Assembly: GCF_037975245.1 (NCBI RefSeq)
Contig: NC_092572.1
Location: forward strand, 11,045,769-11,109,768
Length of the DNA: 64,000 nt
Source of the DNA: Apostichopus japonicus
Taxonomy: Eukaryota > Echinodermata > Holothuroidea > Aspidochirotida > Stichopodidae
Reading direction: 5' to 3'
The first letter of the stretch is position 1. Every line of letters starts with the position of its first letter. The position numbers and the translations under genes were made by a program. The notes beneath the pieces were generated by a model that saw only the letters and a program-made list of their open reading frames with translations, did no database searches and was not told the origin of the DNA. Shown here piece by piece: positions 62,501 to 64,000 of the stretch.

Positions 62501-63770
62501 CTATGTTGTGCATTAAAATCTGCACTGTAGTTAAATGAATGGCAACATATGCATTGTATTATGATGTTTACATATATCTGCTGGATTTTGTTTTATTCAG
62601 AACTTCAAAGTTGGTTCTAGTGTTCTTGTCCGGAATGCTAGGAAGGATGTCCGAAGAGGAGGAAAACTAGAAAACTCTTGGCTTGGGCCGTACAAAGTGA
62701 AGGATGTGAACGAGAAAGGGCTGTTTACACTAATAAACAGTTCCACAGGCCTTCCTTTGAAGAAGAAATTTAATTCCATTTTACTGAAAGAATTTCACAC
62801 AAGTAAGATTTCTTTGCAGTCTTTTTTTTTTGAGGGTGGGGAGGGGGGGATTGGCATGATTCCTCCAGAATTTCCTTAAAAATAATCAGCAACTTAATGA
62901 CTTAGTAATTTGCTGGCTTATGTGAGGGTAACAGGCTGTAGCTGTCTTTACACAATAAATCAATTTTGACATAATGCATAGTTTAACTTGATTGATTTTC
63001 CATATTTTGAAAACAATAATATTAAGAAAATGTCCCTTAACATATTACAAAATTCAAAAGGGAATTGTGGTATAATATCATTCTGGAAATGTTGCTGGAC
63101 CATTTCAAAGTTGTTGTTATGGCAGAGATGATATACTGCTTAAATATTCATGGTGGTGGCAGCAACCCAATGAGATTCCTGGCTTGCAGCTGACAACATC
63201 AGGAACTTGGCCAAAGTTGGTTGAGTTGATAATCAAACACACTGTCTAGACTGAGTTTGCAGGAAGAACAGCCATCAAATTACCATTTCCCCAAAGAGTG
63301 GTGTAGCTGGGAACCACATTGCACTTTGCATGTGTGGTTGGAGTATTAATTTTATACAGGTTGTAAAACACTTCATGAAGTCACATTTATTCTTTCATCA
63401 ACATTGATTCTATCATCACATTAATCCTCATAGATGCATTTCCAGAATAGGGACTGATATCGACCGTCTTAGATTTCCTTGAGTTTTTAAAAAAATGTGG
63501 ATATATATTATACATACAGTATATTGGATAGACAAAATAGGTACAGAACATATGTGTTAAAGGTCTTGCCACAAAGGCCAGTGTCGTCAGCTCAGCATTA
63601 TACAAGTATGGAATTAATAGTTGTGTTACGTGGCCTGCAGATCTCAGGACGTAACAGATACAGGGATATTGTGACGCTGGTCAGTTTCTTAGGACAAAAT
63701 CATCACACTTCATTAACTTTGCTATATGGTGCCATGTTTTACAGATAAAAACGTCCTAATTAAGGAAAGT
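56509..63770 (+). CDS. Domesticated Ty3/Gypsy-type integrase gene (partial, at least seven exons)
   Basis: Exons: 56509-56761 (ATG; acidic start, YPEKSTLTLKRSIRRRSKSF), 59468-59649 (GGHFGRDKTLEKV, RYYWRGL, CEACQKS: H2C2 zinc-binding domain), 60911-61068 (VGVDMIGPLPETISGNKY, SKWPEAV), 61415-61705 (VISDQGGEF, YHPQTNGLDERFNQTLQ, YRTAKHASTGLSPF), 62285-62486 (basic linker), 62601-62802 (VLVRNARKDVRRGGKLENS, WLGPYKV: C-terminal chromodomain-like or SH3-like region) and a 26-bp exon 63745-63770. Phases 1, 0, 2, 2, 0, 1 and 0 all agree and no stop interrupts. The DDE triad (D in GVDMIG, D in SDQGG, E in ERFNQ) is present. Live Gypsy elements lack introns here and there is no reverse transcriptase or LTR, so it is read as a host gene related to GIN1-like integrase genes. 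It continues past the right edge. Confidence 0.85.
56762..59467 (+). other. First intron of the integrase-derived gene
   Basis: Bounded by GTAAGT and TTATTCATAG. It contains an A-tract (57250), a G-tract (57345), a C-tract (59229) and no supported exon. The short ORFs within it have no domain match. Confidence 0.6.
62803..63744 (+). other. Last visible large intron of the integrase-derived gene
   Basis: Bounded by GTAAGA and TTTTACAG, assuming the 26-bp exon is real. It contains T- and G-tracts near 62821-62847. An alternative acceptor at 63641 (CCTGCAG) would give a stop after four codons, an alternative 3' end. Confidence 0.4.
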
Positions 63771-64000
63771 GTAAGTATACTTGAGTTTTCAAATTTGCTT
63801 GCAATTATATAGAATCAATAACTTCTATGCATGGAATATTTTCAATATATATCACCCAGATGGTATATTTGCAGTGGTTAGATAAGTTGGTACATGGCTC
63901 TGAAAATTATTACAGTACCAGCAGTACTTGTAATACTGTACCCATTCTATTGGTATACATCTGCATTTATTGTTCTTTGCAAATAACCATCCAATATATG

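Noticed and set aside
59404-62879. Active Gypsy retrotransposon
   Set aside because: Introns with matching phases interrupt the integrase, and no reverse transcriptase, protease, LTR or primer-binding site is visible nearby.

Overview
The window is eukaryotic and AT-rich. It has long introns with clean GT/AG junctions, TA and CATA microsatellites, tRNA-derived SINEs and many inverted-repeat DNA transposons. The gene content points to a metazoan: split-exon immunoglobulin (Ig) receptors, a hevein-like secreted protein and an intron-bearing integrase gene. An invertebrate deuterostome such as an echinoderm is my best guess, but the species cannot be read from the sequence. All gene models below were built by hand from splice signals, reading phase and domain motifs. 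The long open reading frames visible in six frames are mostly single exons or noise.

From 1 to about 49.6 kb the minus strand carries a tandem cluster of type I membrane Ig-superfamily receptor genes, read from right to left. Every unit uses the same plan: a signal-peptide exon of about 58 bp, a V-type Ig exon, a second Ig exon with an extra cysteine pair, in some units a third Ig exon, a transmembrane exon of about 93-120 bp, and short cytoplasmic exons. Junctions are phase 1 from the signal exon to the first tail exon and phase 2 afterwards. Five units are named here from right to left. A (47.3-49.6 kb) is a broken duplicate of B. B (about 37.6-46.3 kb) has a decayed third Ig exon and multiple tail exons. 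C (19.1-30.8 kb) has two Ig domains and an apparent terminal exon. D (about 7.1-13.4 kb) has three Ig domains and looks intact. E (1-4.4 kb and beyond the left edge) is partial and has a stop codon in its transmembrane exon. The tail exons repeatedly encode Y-x-x-V/I motifs (YDVV, YDIV, YEIV, YENI, YIII), which suggests tyrosine-based signalling or endocytosis.

Mobile DNA is dense within and between the receptor genes. The most striking element is about 5.7 kb long (19.93-25.62 kb). It has terminal inverted repeats, sits inside the largest intron of gene C, and carries a multi-exon gene that now looks broken. A diverged paralogous copy of its flanking sequence lies next to it and shows the unoccupied site. 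A 1.3-kb element at 15.16-16.47 kb has about 50-bp terminal inverted repeats and a 6-bp target duplication, and seems to share its general design. A hAT-like element with an 8-bp duplication (32.36-34.30 kb) has a second hAT-like element nested in it. There are also minisatellites, a fold-back repeat, SINEs and a repeat with a conserved hairpin followed by GAAAC.

From 51.7 kb onward the genes are on the plus strand. A compact three-exon gene (51.66-54.92 kb) encodes a small secreted protein with a hevein-like cysteine pattern. A gene of at least seven exons (56.51 kb to beyond the right edge) encodes a Ty3/Gypsy-type integrase with zinc-binding and catalytic motifs intact. Because introns interrupt the integrase fold, it looks like a domesticated cellular gene and not a live retrotransposon.
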